From assembly GCF_024586455.1 (NCBI RefSeq), contig NC_065921.1:43732574-43796573 (forward strand): DNA of 64,000 nucleotides, in the 5' to 3' direction. Under the pieces are notes generated by a model. That model ran no database searches, had not been told where the DNA came from, and saw only the letters and a list, made by a program, of their open reading frames with translations. Each line of letters begins with the position of its first letter. Position 1 is the first letter of the stretch. Both the position numbers and the translations under genes were made by a program. Source of the stretch: Bactrocera neohumeralis. Lineage: Eukaryota > Arthropoda > Insecta > Diptera > Tephritidae. Of this stretch, positions 1 through 11,670 are shown piece after piece.

Positions 1-1628
1 TTCAAAGCTAGAGTGTTTTCGTTCATCCGGACAACATGACCTAGCCAGCGTAGCCGCTGTCTTTTAATTCGCTGAACTATGTCAATGTCGTCGTATATCT
101 TGTACAGCTCATCGTTCCATCGAGTGCGATTTTCGCCGTGGCCAACGCGAAAAGGGCTATAAATCTTTCGCAGAACTGTTCTCTCGACCTCTGCACCATA
201 TAGCAGGACGGGAATTATGAGCGACTTATAGAGTTTGGTTTTTGTTCATCGAGAGGACTTTACTTTTCAATTGCCTACTCAGTCCGAAGTAGCACCTGTA
301 GACAAGAGTTATTGTGCGTTGGATTTCCATGCTGACATTGATGGTGGTGTTTATGCTGGTTCCCAAATATACGAAACTATCTACAATTTCAAAGTTATGA
401 CTGTCAACAGTGACGTGAGAGCCAAGTCGCGAGTGCGACGACTGTTTGTTTGATGACAGGAGATATTTCGTCTTGCCCTCGTTCACTACCAGACCCATTT
501 GCTTTGCTTCCTTGTCCAGTCTGGAGAAAGCAGAACTAACGGCGCGGGCGTTGAGGCCGATGATATCAATATCATTGCCAGGTCTAAAGCCACACTGATA
601 AGGTCCAATCAGTTTGTTGACGGTGAGCTTTAATCTTTCACACAATACGCTCGATAGAACCTTATACGCGAAGTTGAGGAGGCTTATCCCACGGCAGTTC
701 GCGCAGATTGTGGGGTCTCCCTTTTTGTGGATTGGGCAGAGCACACTTAAATTCTAATCGTTGGGCATGCTTTCGTCCCACCATATTTTACAAAGAAGCT
801 GATGCATGCTCCTTATCAGTTCTTCGCCGCCGTGTTTGAATAGCTCGGCCGGCAATCCATCGGCCCCCGCAGCTTTGCTGTTCTTCAGGCGGGTAATTGC
901 TATTCGAACTTCTTCATGGTCGGGCAATGGAACGTCTGCTCATCGTCATCGATTGGGGAATCGGGTTCGCCTTCTCCTGGTGTTGTACGTTCACTGGCAT
1001 TCAGCAGGCTGGAGAAGTGTTCCCTCCATAATATAAGTATGCTCTGGGCATCGGTGACTAGATCACCTTTGGGGTTTCTACAAGAATATGCTCCGGTCTT
1101 GAAACCTTCTGTAAGCCGCCGCATTTTTTCGTAGAATTTTCGAGCATTACGAATCTAGTCTGCAACAAGATAATGGTCCGAGTCGATGTTAGGACCTCGG
1201 AGCGTACGAACGTCTAGAACACTGGAGACTTGTCTTCCGTCCATCACAACATGATCGATCTGGTTGGAGGCTTTTCGATCCGGGGACAGCCAGGTACCTT
1301 GATGTGTTTTCTTGTGCTGGAATCTAGTACTACAGATAAGTATATTTCGGGCCCCGGCGAAGTCGATTATCCTCAACCCATTTGGGGATGTTTCGTCGTG
1401 GAGGCTGAAATTACCGACCGCCGTGCCAAATATACCTTCATTGCCCACCCTGGCGATAAAGTCGCCAAGCTCGATTTTGACATCGTGGCGGGAGCAGCTC
1501 TCATAGGCGCGCTCCAAGCGCTCATAGAAGGCATCTTTGGTCACATCGTCCTTCGCTTCCGACAGGGCGTGGGCGCAATTCAGCGATATGTTGAAGAACC
1601 TCGCTTTGCGGATTGTGGCTAGACGTTC
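1..1628 (-). mobile_element. RTE-type non-LTR retrotransposon, decayed copy 1
   Basis: This is a reverse-oriented remnant of an RTE-like LINE that continues past the left edge. Reading the minus strand, the apurinic endonuclease part lies at about 1155-1622 and includes the fragments LGDFIARVG, SNQIDHVVMDG and SDHYLVA. A linker and fingers part lies at 800-1130. The reverse transcriptase part lies at 226-744 with PIHKKGDPTICANCRGISLL and YQCGFRPGN. Directly after FRPGN the reading jumps to DIDIIGLNARAVSSAF, so the palm region up to and into the YADD box is missing. Stops and frameshifts elsewhere make it non-functional. The 5' end stops near 1628, where a DUF4817-type transposase fragment begins. 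Confidence 0.85.
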
Positions 1629-1860
1629 GACTTTTCGTGAATTGGCTTCCTAATAAATCGATTGCGACATTCGCTGTTCTGTTGGCACCACATAATGTCC
1701 AAGTCCATATCATCCAATTCGGTCCAAAAATATTCGGTTATCATTGAGCGATAGCGATTCCCATTCATAGTAACGTGACGGTCTTGAGCATCACGGAAGA
1801 CCAATGATGCCGCCGGCCTTTAAACCGCACGAAACCGTAATTTTTGCGGGATGCAATGGT
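1629..1860 (-). pseudogene. Fragment of DUF4817-type Tc1/mariner-superfamily transposase
   Basis: The minus strand encodes RHVTMNGNRYRSMITEYFWT, followed by DDMDLDIMWCQQ. This matches the middle of the transposase copies at 37700-38650 and 45330-46250 in this window. The plus-strand bases near 1850 (gggatgcaatggtgact) recur at about 45607. Only about 75 codons remain. It abuts the truncated end of the RTE copy, which suggests one inserted into or recombined with the other. Confidence 0.7.
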
Positions 1861-2245
1861 GACTTATGAAGTACGTATTAATGTAATTTCACAAAAATAA
1901 AGAATTTCATTGATATCCCAAACCGTTTTGTTTTAGCCTTTACATACGATATAGTGATTACCGAGTTTCTAGTTTAATTTAAACAGTTTACTTAGGTCAT
2001 TTTGTACGATATTTAAAAGAAACTTAGTGTTTTCTTTGCCACCAGCTGATTCTGAACGGAATAAATCTAAACTCCAAACCATAATATATGGAATCCGCTG
2101 CATCAGTTACTTTGGCCCCATTATTTTCAATTTCGAACCTTTAATTCGCAATATAACATATCTGATATTAGAAATAAGCATTATGTCATTCAGTAATACA
2201 AATGATTTCAAATGTGATTGTCACCGTCACAATTTCGTCGAATAA
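1861..2245. other. AT-rich stretch without recognisable gene
   Basis: I see no supported coding exon. Parts may be diverged sequence of the dispersed family whose 3' end follows at 2246-2386. Confidence 0.4.
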
Positions 2246-2386
2246 TAGGTGTTGATTTGTACGTAACATTTGTATAATATAAACTTTGGGTAACACTTGA
2301 AAATATAACCCGGACTTTGATCTTTGAAGACTACGCGAATATAAAATGTTCGGTTGCACCCGAACTTAACCCTTTCTTACTTGTTT
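2246..2386 (+). repeat. Dispersed repeat family A, 3' end
   Basis: The segment ends with tataaaatgttcgg, a short loop, cccgaac, a spacer and ttacttg. This is the same terminus as 54440-54498 (+) and the reverse complements at 11673 and 59623. The upstream bases (cggactttgat) match the 11.7-kb copy better than the 52-kb copy, so this belongs to that subfamily. No coding capacity is visible. Confidence 0.65.
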
Positions 2387-2944
2387 TTCATTCTTATTTT
2401 TAATCTCTGACAGTAATACGGTAGCCTTGTGACTTCGTGGCCAATAATAAATCAGAGGATATTTCTTTATAGCTTCGCATACTTAAATAATTGTGAATAT
2501 ACTACATTAGGGTGTCCGTTATGAATAAAAAAAAACCTAGCTCTCTGAAAAAAGGCATTCAAACAAGTGTACTGAACATACATACAGTACCATTAGACCA
2601 GTTTAAAACGTCTTGAAAATGGTAAAAAGTGAAATTCATAGTGGGTTTTCAAGAAGTGAAAGATGAAGTAAGAAGAATTAAAGGAAAAATTATGTACGGG
2701 TGACTTGAGGTCGGAAGAAATGGTTATATTTTTCAAGGGTTAAAAACTGCCGAGAAAACTGAGAGCCCTATAGAAAAAAGTTATATGGAAAAATTATAGT
2801 TAATAAAAAATATATGTAGTTTTTGGATTATAAAATTTATTAATATAATATTTTATTAAATCACTTAACTTATTATAACTTTACATTTCGTTTTTGATTT
2901 ATTAAGTTTACATTTTTCACAACTTATTATAAATTCAATTGTCA
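2387..2944. other. AT-rich noncoding stretch
   Basis: No gene, hairpin or repeat boundary could be supported here. Confidence 0.4.
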
Positions 2945-3540
2945 GGCAGCGGCTTGTCTGCCTCTCTTGAATACTTCTGTACTCCTGTGCCACTCAACTA
3001 TTCTCAACTATGCTCGACTGCATATTTCGAATATTGTTCGAGTGTCGTTGGGCTTTATGTTTTTTACTTCGTACGTTCCGAAATACTTTTGTTTTAGTTT
3101 TAAGTTAGGTCCATATTGTGTACGTTTAATCTCTTCTAAGTCTCCTACCTTATATGTGACTTCCGCTTTACGCTTTGAATTAATTTGTTTTATTAATCTG
3201 TCAACTACCGAGTCAGCGTCCGTACTTTTAGTAGGATAACATCATCGATTAGTACCATTGGAAAGTTATCGCGTATTATTTTTTCGTTTATTTGTCTAAA
3301 GCAAAGCCTTTCGTACCATCTTTTTTTTTGATACCAAAACAACTGAAGAAGCATACCCAGAGTTGCTTTGTCGAATTATTCCTTCAATCAACCAATTATC
3401 TATTTGATTATCTATTGTCTTCTGATCAGCGGGTGAAAAACGTCTTGGTGTTTGGTAAACAGGAATATCATCTGTTACTAGAATCTTCATGTGCACAGGT
3501 GATTGTGCCTGCTTTACTGGTTTAAAATCATGAACCATAT
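2945..3540 (-). mobile_element. Gypsy-type LTR retrotransposon remnant, internally deleted
   Basis: The minus strand at 3296-3538 reads like the entry to a Gypsy-class reverse transcriptase: DDIPVYQTPRRFS, then WLIEGIIRQSNSGYASSVVL. Less than 60 bp further on, at 2945-3239, the minus strand reads like the tail of an integrase, with YKVGDLEEIKRTQYGP and LKLKQKYFGTYEVK. In an intact element these lie more than 2 kb apart, so most of RT, RNase H and integrase is gone. No LTRs were identified. The copy is dead. Confidence 0.65.
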
Positions 3541-4550
3541 TTAAGACTTTAATCGCATATTAGTTTTTTAAATATATAACTTATGTTTATACATTCTCGT
3601 GACCTCAAAATTTATCTGAAAAATTCAAATATCCAAATATTTTGAGTATTTTATTTTTACTCTGCAAAAAAAAATATTTCTCTCTAATGTTGCAAACACA
3701 CTGGATTTTTAAATGAAATATTAAACTCTACGAAAAATTATAATTTTGTTTCATTCAAAAATTACACTACTCAACAAATCTAATGAAAATTTTGGTACTA
3801 ATGTGCTAAGAATGCTGTGGGGTATTAGATTACTAATTTGAGTTAAAAAATTTTTCATCACGTAAAGCTATTTTTGTCCTTTTAGTAAATGGTGGTGATT
3901 TGGCCCACACCCCTTGACTAGAGCACAAAAAGCCCGAGGTGTTGGGAGATTTTTACTATCGTTTGCGGTTTTAGTAACTCAAAATTAGCAAGAAACAGCC
4001 TCTAACATCATATGAGTAAAACGACCGAACGAGTGTTATTTACCCTGGTCTATATGTCGTATGAACAACATCGAGTTCATAAGGCACTTTTATGAATGCT
4101 CCGTATATGCGATGCAAAACTTTAACTTTTAAGCGCAAAAACTGAAACTTCATTGCGTTTGCAAAATAAAAATCTGCTTGAGAAATAACGGGCACCCTTA
4201 TATACATATATGTATGTTTGCATAAATATTTATTAATCTGCCTTTAATCCACTATTTTTTATCCACAATGTGTTCATGCATACATATATCTTTTTTGCAT
4301 ATAGTTAAAATGGCATTACAGTTTTATGGATGTTGTCTCATTTTAAGTTGAGCCCCATGAATTTCGCTTTTTTGGTTGGTGCTCAAAATGCTCTTTCATG
4401 TTTTTGACACCTTTTATTGTGCGTGGAAAATGAAAAATATGTTTTTAACTAGACAATGTCAAGTTGTCACACTGCAGACATATATAAAAATACAAACACA
4501 CAAATAAATAATGTTTGCGAGACTTGTATACGAATCCATATGCATAAGAG

Positions 4551-4582
<32 letters not shown>

Positions 4583-5270
4583 GCATTTACAAGCATGTAT
4601 TCTCTTATATTTTAAACTAATTTAAGATTTTTACTCACATACATACATACTCCTGTACTATAATATTAATCGCACGAAATTAATTTTATTTTTTTATTGT
4701 GGTTCCCGTTTTAATTTCTTATCATTTAGCTTGTTTCCATTTTTTATGACGCACATAATTTTATTCGCTGAAGATCGTCTTATGCCAATTTTCTTGTGGT
4801 TTGGCCAAAAGTAGGACGAATACAAGGTTATTTGAGCGTTAAAATGTCTCAAATGCTCCATTAATTATTATACCTTTAAACTAATAACTTTCGTTTAAAA
4901 TTAAATTTATTTAAAAGAGCTAATTTTTCATTTTTATTGGAATTAATAAGTGTGGCAATAATCTTGTTAAACAATTTAAAGATATTTTTGATATTTTGTT
5001 GTAACACTTTTCAAATAAAAATTAACATTTTCATTGAAATTTAATTTTGAACAAATTTGTATTAAAAATTTGTTTGCTCCACTTCTTATTTCAACCACCT
5101 GCTTTGGGTGTTCAGATTCACTTTCAATTTATGTAACGTGGCGTATACGCAACCTAAACTATTCAACCTTTACTTAAATATAGATATACTTGTATTTGTG
5201 ATTAAACAAATTTTTTTGTTTTTAGTTAGGATCTGCAAATACTAATATCAATATCCTAAAAGTATAGCAC
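3541..5270. other. AT-rich noncoding DNA with a (TA)n microsatellite
   Basis: There is no supported gene in 1.7 kb. A pure (AT)n run of about 26 bp lies near 4551-4577. The segment may belong to the first intron or the upstream region of the tetraspanin gene whose first visible exon starts at 6959. Confidence 0.45.
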
Positions 5271-5478
5271 CAAACTGTATCAATCCTGTCGTTTTTCTCC
5301 AACGAAAATCAGGATAGTGTGGACTACCATGCCGTATGAGTAATATCTCAAATCAACTATTGAATGCCCAAAGGCATAAATTATCGACTCTATATGCATC
5401 GTTGCAGATAAATTTGAGTTTTTGCGAAAACTAATGCTAATTGTAATTATAAAATAATTGTTGCAAAATAAGTAAAAA

Positions 5479-5530
5479 CAAGAAAACATGGTAACTTCAG
5501 TTGTACCGAAGCTAAAATAGCTTTCACAAA
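5479..5530 (-). repeat. Dispersed repeat family B, 3' end
   Basis: The reverse complement reads agcttcggtacaactgaagtt, spacer, cttg. This matches the 3' terminal hairpin of the 50.3-50.9 kb copy. Confidence 0.55.
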
Positions 5531-5689
5531 TGCAAAAGAGTCTTTTGTTTCCGATCATTATTGAGTAATTTCTTCGAAGAAAGCATTATTGTTTTTGGAT
5601 AGTATAATCTGCGTGTAAAAATTTGACAGCTGCCGGATGACTAGTTTTTGATTTATTTAATGTTGAGTGAAATAACTTTTGTTATTATG

Positions 5690-6530
5690 AAAAAATGAAT
5701 AAAAAGAAATATCGCATGTTGCTAAAATATTGCATTTTGCTTGGAAAAGACACAATTGCAGTTAAAGCTTGATGACTAGTTTCCGGATACTGCCCCAGAA
5801 ATCAACCATCTAGGATTGGTATGATAAATATAGACGTGGTGAAATGAGCACACAATGGAGATGTTAGAGATAGCAGGCACTCTAAAGATATCAACTGAAT
5901 ATTAACGTTATATCATTCATGAATAGTTTGGTATAAGAAAGCTCTGTGCAAAGTGGATGCCGCGCGGGCACACATTTGACCAAAAAAACTACGTTGATGA
6001 TTCGGAGCAGTGTTTGGAGATGTTCAAGGAGAATAAACCTGAGATTTTGTGTTGCCATATGGATGAAAGATGGTTCCATCATTTTACTCCAAAGTTCAAT
6101 CGTCAGTCATCCGAGTGGACTGTACACCATGAATCCGCACCAAAGCGCGGTAAAACGCAACAGTCGGCTTGCAAGGTTATGGCATTTGTATTTTGTGATG
6201 CGCATGGCATAATTTTGGACTACCTTGAAAAAAAAAGAACGTTAAAATTGACATTGCGTTATTAGGCTGTTTGAATGACCGTTTGAATCGTCGAAAAACG
6301 GCCGCATTTGAAGAAAAAGAAAGTGCTGTTTCTGCAAGATATTACACCGTGTCACAACTCAGTGAGAATAATTGGGAAAAACCCTTGAATTGGGCTTCGA
6401 ATTCCGCATCCACCATATTCTTTAGATCTATGTATATCACTCTTGAAGAGAACTATGTTGAATACAAAAAAGATTTTGCTAAAAATATATATTTTACAGG
6501 CTAGGGATTTTTCAATTGGTCTGTTAATGT
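5690..6530 (+). pseudogene. Irritans-type mariner transposase pseudogene
   Basis: A decayed mariner lies here. Near its start the reading MNKKKYRMLLKYCILLGKDT resembles the N-terminal helix-turn-helix of this group. At 5957-6230 it reads VDDSEQCLEMF, MDERWFHHFTPKFNRQS, then KVMAFVFCDAHG. The first catalytic aspartate is kept in MDERW. At 6325-6420, in another frame, VLFLQDITPCHNSV is followed by a stop and then PHPPYSLDL, which carries the second catalytic region. Several frameshifts and stops separate these blocks. Terminal repeats were not found. Confidence 0.75.
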
Positions 6531-6958
6531 TAGATAGAGAAGGATCCTAAATATATATTACAACACTTAATATATGATTTTCCGGAAGAATCCGAACTTG
6601 ATCTGGAAAATCCTAAATCATTCTAGTTTCAAAAAAACGTTTTTTTCATTATTTTTATTATAATTACCTTAAGTACTCTATATTACTTTACGTTTTGAAA
6701 ATTGGCAGACATCAAGCTAAAATAGACTTAGGTTGCTGGCACCTCTTTTCCGTATGGCTATACATATAAAGTTCTTTCCTCGAAAAAAATTTTAAAATTT
6801 GACTACTTATTTGTAAATAAAACAAAATGATTTAACTAAGGATTTTGTTATCACATCTCCTATCAGTATTACAATCATAATTTTACATAAATTGTCTCAA
6901 ATTGTACTAAAAACATATTTTCTCGAATAAAAATCTTGATTTTGATTTTCTACTACAG

Positions 6959-7792
6959 ATTATTGGCATACTCTTAGTGGTTGCCTGCATATATGAATTG
7001 GAGAAATTCACAGAAGGATCAGCTGAGCATAGAGAGAAACTTGTACAGCTGGCTTCCGTCAGTTTATTGGTACTCTCCTCATTTGTCGGCTGTTTGGGCG
7101 CTATTAATGGATCCGTTAGGATACTCTGTTGTGTGAGCGAAGATTATACAAAAATCAATAGAAAAAACAAATAAAAAAAAAAACAATTTTGTTGATATTT
7201 CAGTACGTCACAATGCTAATAGCCATGATAGCTTCTCATATCTGGAAGTTATACCGTTACAATGAGAACAAACAAATGGCTGCAACAGGGAAAATGCTGA
7301 CCGCAGCCTGGATGTCGGAGCTGGTTAAGAAAGGCGCTATGGATACCATACAGGAGACGGTAAGTTGTGAGATTTTGCTATACTATACACATACTTGTAT
7401 ATCAACTTTGATGACAATGAAGCTAATTTTTCCTTTTCAAAGTATGAATGTTGTGGCGTTTCGAGTAGTTTGGATTATGTGAATCTCAATGTGAAAATAC
7501 CGCTCACTTGCTATCGTTCTCAGAGCGGCTTGCGCAGCATTTATCCATATGGGGAAGGCTGTTTGGTGGCGCTAAAGCGTGCTTATATGGATATTTATCG
7601 CTATGAGCGTTTGGGTCATTCGCTGCTTATTGGCTTTGAGGTGAGATTCACAATTGAAAAAAAAAAAATTAATAAATATATTATATTAAATATATTATTA
7701 CTTTTGATTGTACTTCACAGGGTATCGGCATATTGATATCACTCTTGCTTATCTGCAAGTTGCTGACAAAGTCACGTAGATATAGTTACTAG
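6959..7792 (+). CDS. Tetraspanin (Tsp42E-like), 5' exon missing from view
   Basis: Four exons are supported: 6959-7132, 7204-7359, 7443-7640 and 7721-7792. All have GT-AG borders and phase-0 joins and give 199 codons. The order is the end of TM1, small loop and TM2 (IIGILLVVACIYELEKF to INGSVRILCC); TM3 and the start of the large loop (YVTMLIAMIA); the large loop with YECCG and paired cysteines in LTCYRS and GEGCL; then TM4 (GIGILISLLLICKLL) and a short tail ending RRYSY. Exon sizes 58/52/66/23 match the other tetraspanins here. By that model a 20-codon first exon should precede 6959. I could not find it in 1-6957, so it lies outside or is lost. The protein is expected to be a four-pass membrane scaffold. 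Confidence 0.85.
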
Positions 7793-8054
7793 CATTCTTT
7801 CTTTATGTTTAAGTAGTTGTGTAAGATAAAGTAACCAGAAACAAAATTATATTATAATGTCCATAATTAATAATAATTTATAAAATTTTACAGTAAAAAA
7901 CTTTTGAAATACTTTGACTTATATAAAGTCTGTCGTAAATTGGACCATTGAAAAGTATTTGGTCTGACATTGACAGACAGTCCTTGGAAACAAATGATGA
8001 CTTTATTCTTCGATATTATATTTTTAATTTTTATAATAATAATTATATAATATA
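7793..8054 (+). other. 3' flank of the first tetraspanin
   Basis: AT-rich sequence lies between the TAG at 7790 and the transposon boundary at 8055. Part is presumably 3' UTR. Confidence 0.4.
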
Positions 8055-10510
8055 CAGTAGATTCCGGTTATAACGACTTTCAAGGGACCGACGATTTTAC
8101 GTCGTTATACCCGGAGGACGCAATAACCAGAAGGAGCAAAGAAAAATTTTTTTTTGTTTATTTTATGGTTGCCATGTTCGTAGTAGGCTTTTAAAATAAA
8201 ACAAATTAATTTTTAAATCAAAACAAAAAATTTAATTCAATAACCTTGGTTTTTCAAAATAGGTCGTATACATATAATGGATATTCATAAACTTAATATA
8301 ACTAGATTAATTTCTTTTCTTTTACTTTTTATTCTTAATTTAAATAATCAGTAATTTTTGATTGTTTTGCAGTCATTTTTGACATTTAAAAACAGTCGCG
8401 CACCGCATTATTTAAACGAGAGATGCTGTGCGTTAAACTCTCGTCATTAAAATTCGAATGGACAAATCTATTTAGTAGTTCTGCAGCCTTCAGTGCCTCC
8501 AAAACGCTAGGTGCTGACTCATCTTCATTTCGATCTTCCACGTTGTCGTCGCTATCCTGTCCATCATCTAATATATTTTCAACAATTCTGTCTTCGGAAG
8601 GTTCCTCACAAGTCGCCACACCATTGTCAATAAGAACATATTCATCCAGTTCTTCCTTTGAAATCGGTAGCTGATTTTTTAGAGCTCTTGCCCAAACAGA
8701 TAGAGGAATGTCATTTTCGATTTCAATATAATTTGAGCATGAGCTGCTGGAACCATCTAAATTTTCTACTGCAAGCCCAGAATGCTTAAAACAATTCGCA
8801 ATTGTCAATGGTGAAAGTTGTTGCCATGCATCATTTATCATTAAAATGGCATCAAGTATGGTTATTTTCGGGTAATTTTCATCTTTGTTTTCATCCATAT
8901 TGCTGATTATTTTAAGTACAAGATTTTTCCGAAAAGTTGATTTAATCACTCGAATTATGCCTTGATCCATTGGTTGTAATACAGATGTCGTATTTGGTGG
9001 AAGGAAAACTAATGTCATATTCGTTTGGTCACTAATTTGGGGATGGGCTGGACAACTATCAACTAATAGCAATATCTTCTTTTTCCGCTTTTTAAGCTCA
9101 GCATCCCAATCCCGTACCCAATTAATAAAAATTGTAGATGTCATCCATGCCCGGCGATTACTATAGTAGTCAACAGGCAAAGACTGAACATTTTTAAAGC
9201 ATCTAGGTCGCTTTGATTTTCCAATGACCAATAAATGCTTTTTCATATTACCACTCATATTGACTGCAAAAAGCACATTTATCCTTTCCTTGGACAGCTT
9301 CCCTCCAGTGCATTTTTCACCTATAAATTAAAATTTCAATAAACAGATTTCTTCAAAATAATTTTCTTTCTCACCTTTAAATTTTAATGTTTTGTCTGGA
9401 GTTAATTTGTAGAATAGTCCAGTTTCATCGGCATTAAAAATTTCCTCATCAGTGAAATCTTTTCGTAGTATAGGCCAAACCTTTGTAAGCCACTCGCTAG
9501 CATCAATTTTTTGTACAGACAAAGATTCTCCACTGACTGTACCGCCGACAATATTATGCCTGACCTTAAAGCGGCTTATCCAACTCACAGTACAATTGAA
9601 ATTTTCAATTTTAAATTGCTTAGCGAAAAAATTTGCTTTTTCTTGAAGCAGTGGACCACTTAATGGGATTCCTCGACTGCGTTGCAATATGAACCACTGT
9701 AACAATGCTTTGTCCACTTGATCTTGAGTTGAAGCTCTGACGCGTTTCGGCTTTAAGATATCACTATTAAATAACGTTTTAATTTTTTATTTATTTTTTT
9801 TGATTGTGGCAATTGTTGTGTGGCTTACGCAGAATTCTTTTGCCAGAGTAACGTTACGCTCACCGGCTTCCAGGCGCCGAATAATTTGCATTTTTTCTTC
9901 AACAGAGAAGCACTTTCGTTTTTGAGACATTTTGCGGGTGTAATGCGCAAGTGTCGAGCTTAAACTGAATGACTTCCTTATTGCGCATTTTGCGCATTTT
10001 ACGCATTAACTCACATTTGTCGAATTTACGCATTCACAAAAAAGGGAAAATTGGAAAAAAAAAAACTAGAAATATAACGGGACATCCTATCGAATAGGCT
10101 ATGTTTTCTGCACACGCACGCTGTAAACATTTGTATGACGTCAGCATTGCACTTCGACTATCTCTCTCTAGCAGCAGGGTTGCTAAGGCGACGGCTAAAA
10201 CTCTCAGAGAGTAGTGAGAGTGTAAGAGCCTTCGTGTCGCTGCTACGCACACATGCAAGGGTTTCTAATTACGTCGTTTGATGCTTAAATTTGTTGGCAT
10301 TATTTTGCTGAATTTTTTTTTTTTCGTCGCTATATCCGGTTGAATTCTGAAAAATTTCGTCGGTATAAGCGGTTAGTCGCTAAAAGCGGAGACATACTAA
10401 ACGGAGGCCCTTTCATATAAGTTTGTATGGGGACCAACCAAGCCATCGAGTTTTCGTCGCAATAACCGGACGGACACTATAAGCGGAGTCGTTATAACCG
10501 GATTCTACTG
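8055..10510 (-). mobile_element. Full-length pogo/Tigger-like DNA transposon
   Basis: The left end reads cagtagattccggttataac and the right end is its reverse complement with one mismatch over about 25 bp. Both ends are flanked by TA (8053-8054 and 10511-10512), the expected target duplication. The 2,456-bp element carries one minus-strand transposase gene (8386-9930) and about 580 bp of upstream noncoding DNA. A second cgacg/cgtcg palindrome sits just inside the left end. It lies in the intergenic region between two tetraspanins. Structure and ends show a fairly recent insertion. Confidence 0.93.
8386..9930 (-). pseudogene. pogo/Tigger-like transposase (CENP-B type), one nonsense codon
   Basis: The gene starts at ATG 9930 (MSQKRKCFSVEEKMQIIRRL), giving the CENP-B N-terminal helix-turn-helix. 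A TAA interrupts codon 48 (9787-9789) and the frame then continues unchanged. An intron of 54 nt (9321-9374, GTGAGA...TTTATAG) lies inside the conserved LKFKGEKCTGGK block. Splicing it out restores the family motif, while reading through gives a stop. The second exon runs 9320-8386. All three catalytic aspartates are visible: FNADETGLFY, LLLVDSCPAHP and LQPMDQG. The C-terminus is acidic (DDGQDSDDNVEDRNEDES). Without the TAA it would be a normal-length DDE_1 transposase. Initiation at Met 9717 would lack much of the DNA-binding domain. Confidence 0.9.
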
Positions 10511-11040
10511 TACTATATATAGAAACTCAGCATACATAGCATCCGTAATGACAAAAGTACTTCTCGTCAAATTTACATATATTTCTACAGACCCTATATG
10601 AAAGCAATGACAGGTTTGACAACAAACCAAGTACGTTTTCTAGAGCTTAGCGAATAATATCAGTCGGCAGCGAATGAATGGCGATCGATTTTTGTGATCC
10701 ACCGCCAGCCAGACGGCGACAGCGCATGTCAATTTGTTTACCGTGATCATTTTGCATTATTTCTCTTCAAAAATACTGTAATTGATGTTGATACGAGCCA
10801 AACGGAGTCTGCGTGATGTTGCTGAGAACCAAAGCGTTCCAAATGAGCTACGGCGTGAGTAGCTTTGATTTAGAGTAATGCATTTTTTGTAATGACCCTC
10901 CAACATTTCGATATGGGTTCGCCAGTATGAAGCTATGAGACTTTTAAATTTGACGTTCGTCCTTTTGACCCCTTAAAATCAGTCATTTTTGAGCTTAGGA
11001 AAAAGAAAAAGATAATGAAAAAATAGAGATTATGAACAGA
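10511..11040. other. Intergenic noncoding stretch
   Basis: I see no gene here. The right boundary is a family B repeat. Confidence 0.4.
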
Positions 11041-11464
11041 ATCTTGAAAAAAAATTTTCGCCATGAAGTTTGTAACACTCTGAAAAAAATTTCGAAGACC
11101 TCATAGCTGTTTGATTTAGCCTGTCCATTGGCTTATGCGCAAACCGTTTTCTCAGTTTTTGAGATATTGATATGAAACTTAGCACACGTCAAACCACTAT
11201 AGCATAAAGCTGCAATACAAACTTAATGATCGGAAGCAAGTACTTGTATGGAAGAGTACATATTTCATTTCACGTAGTATCCGCAAGAAATTTGGTAGAG
11301 ATTATTATCTTAGAAATTTTTTCAAACCGGACTACCATAGAATTTAGTTGTTATACAACCTGACCGATCAAAAGCCAAATAAAGATCTTTTCACACCTTT
11401 GTGTGAAATGCACATGTTAAGGGTATTATAGCTTCGCTGAAGCCGAAGTTAAAATTTTTTCCTG
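11040..11464 (+). repeat. Dispersed repeat family B, diverged near-complete copy
   Basis: The segment runs from gccatgaagtttgtaacact through a central block (cactatagcataaagctgc, atgatcggaagcaagtactt) to the 3' end, where gggtattatagcttcgctga is followed by the hairpin partner agccgaag. All three blocks recur in order at 50290-50873. Confidence 0.7.
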
Positions 11465-11670
11465 TTTTTGTTTCATTTCTTATCTCGTTGCGCCATCAAT
11501 GATTTATATACATAAATAGAATACATTTGACTATCTAAACCTAAACCATCCTCCCCTATTTTTTCTGTTTTTTATGGTTCTAATGATATGGAAAATATTT
11601 AAATTCCCTCAACTTACGAGGGAGAATTAATAAGTTATAGTTTGGTTAAATGTAAAAAATTCAAGTCAAA

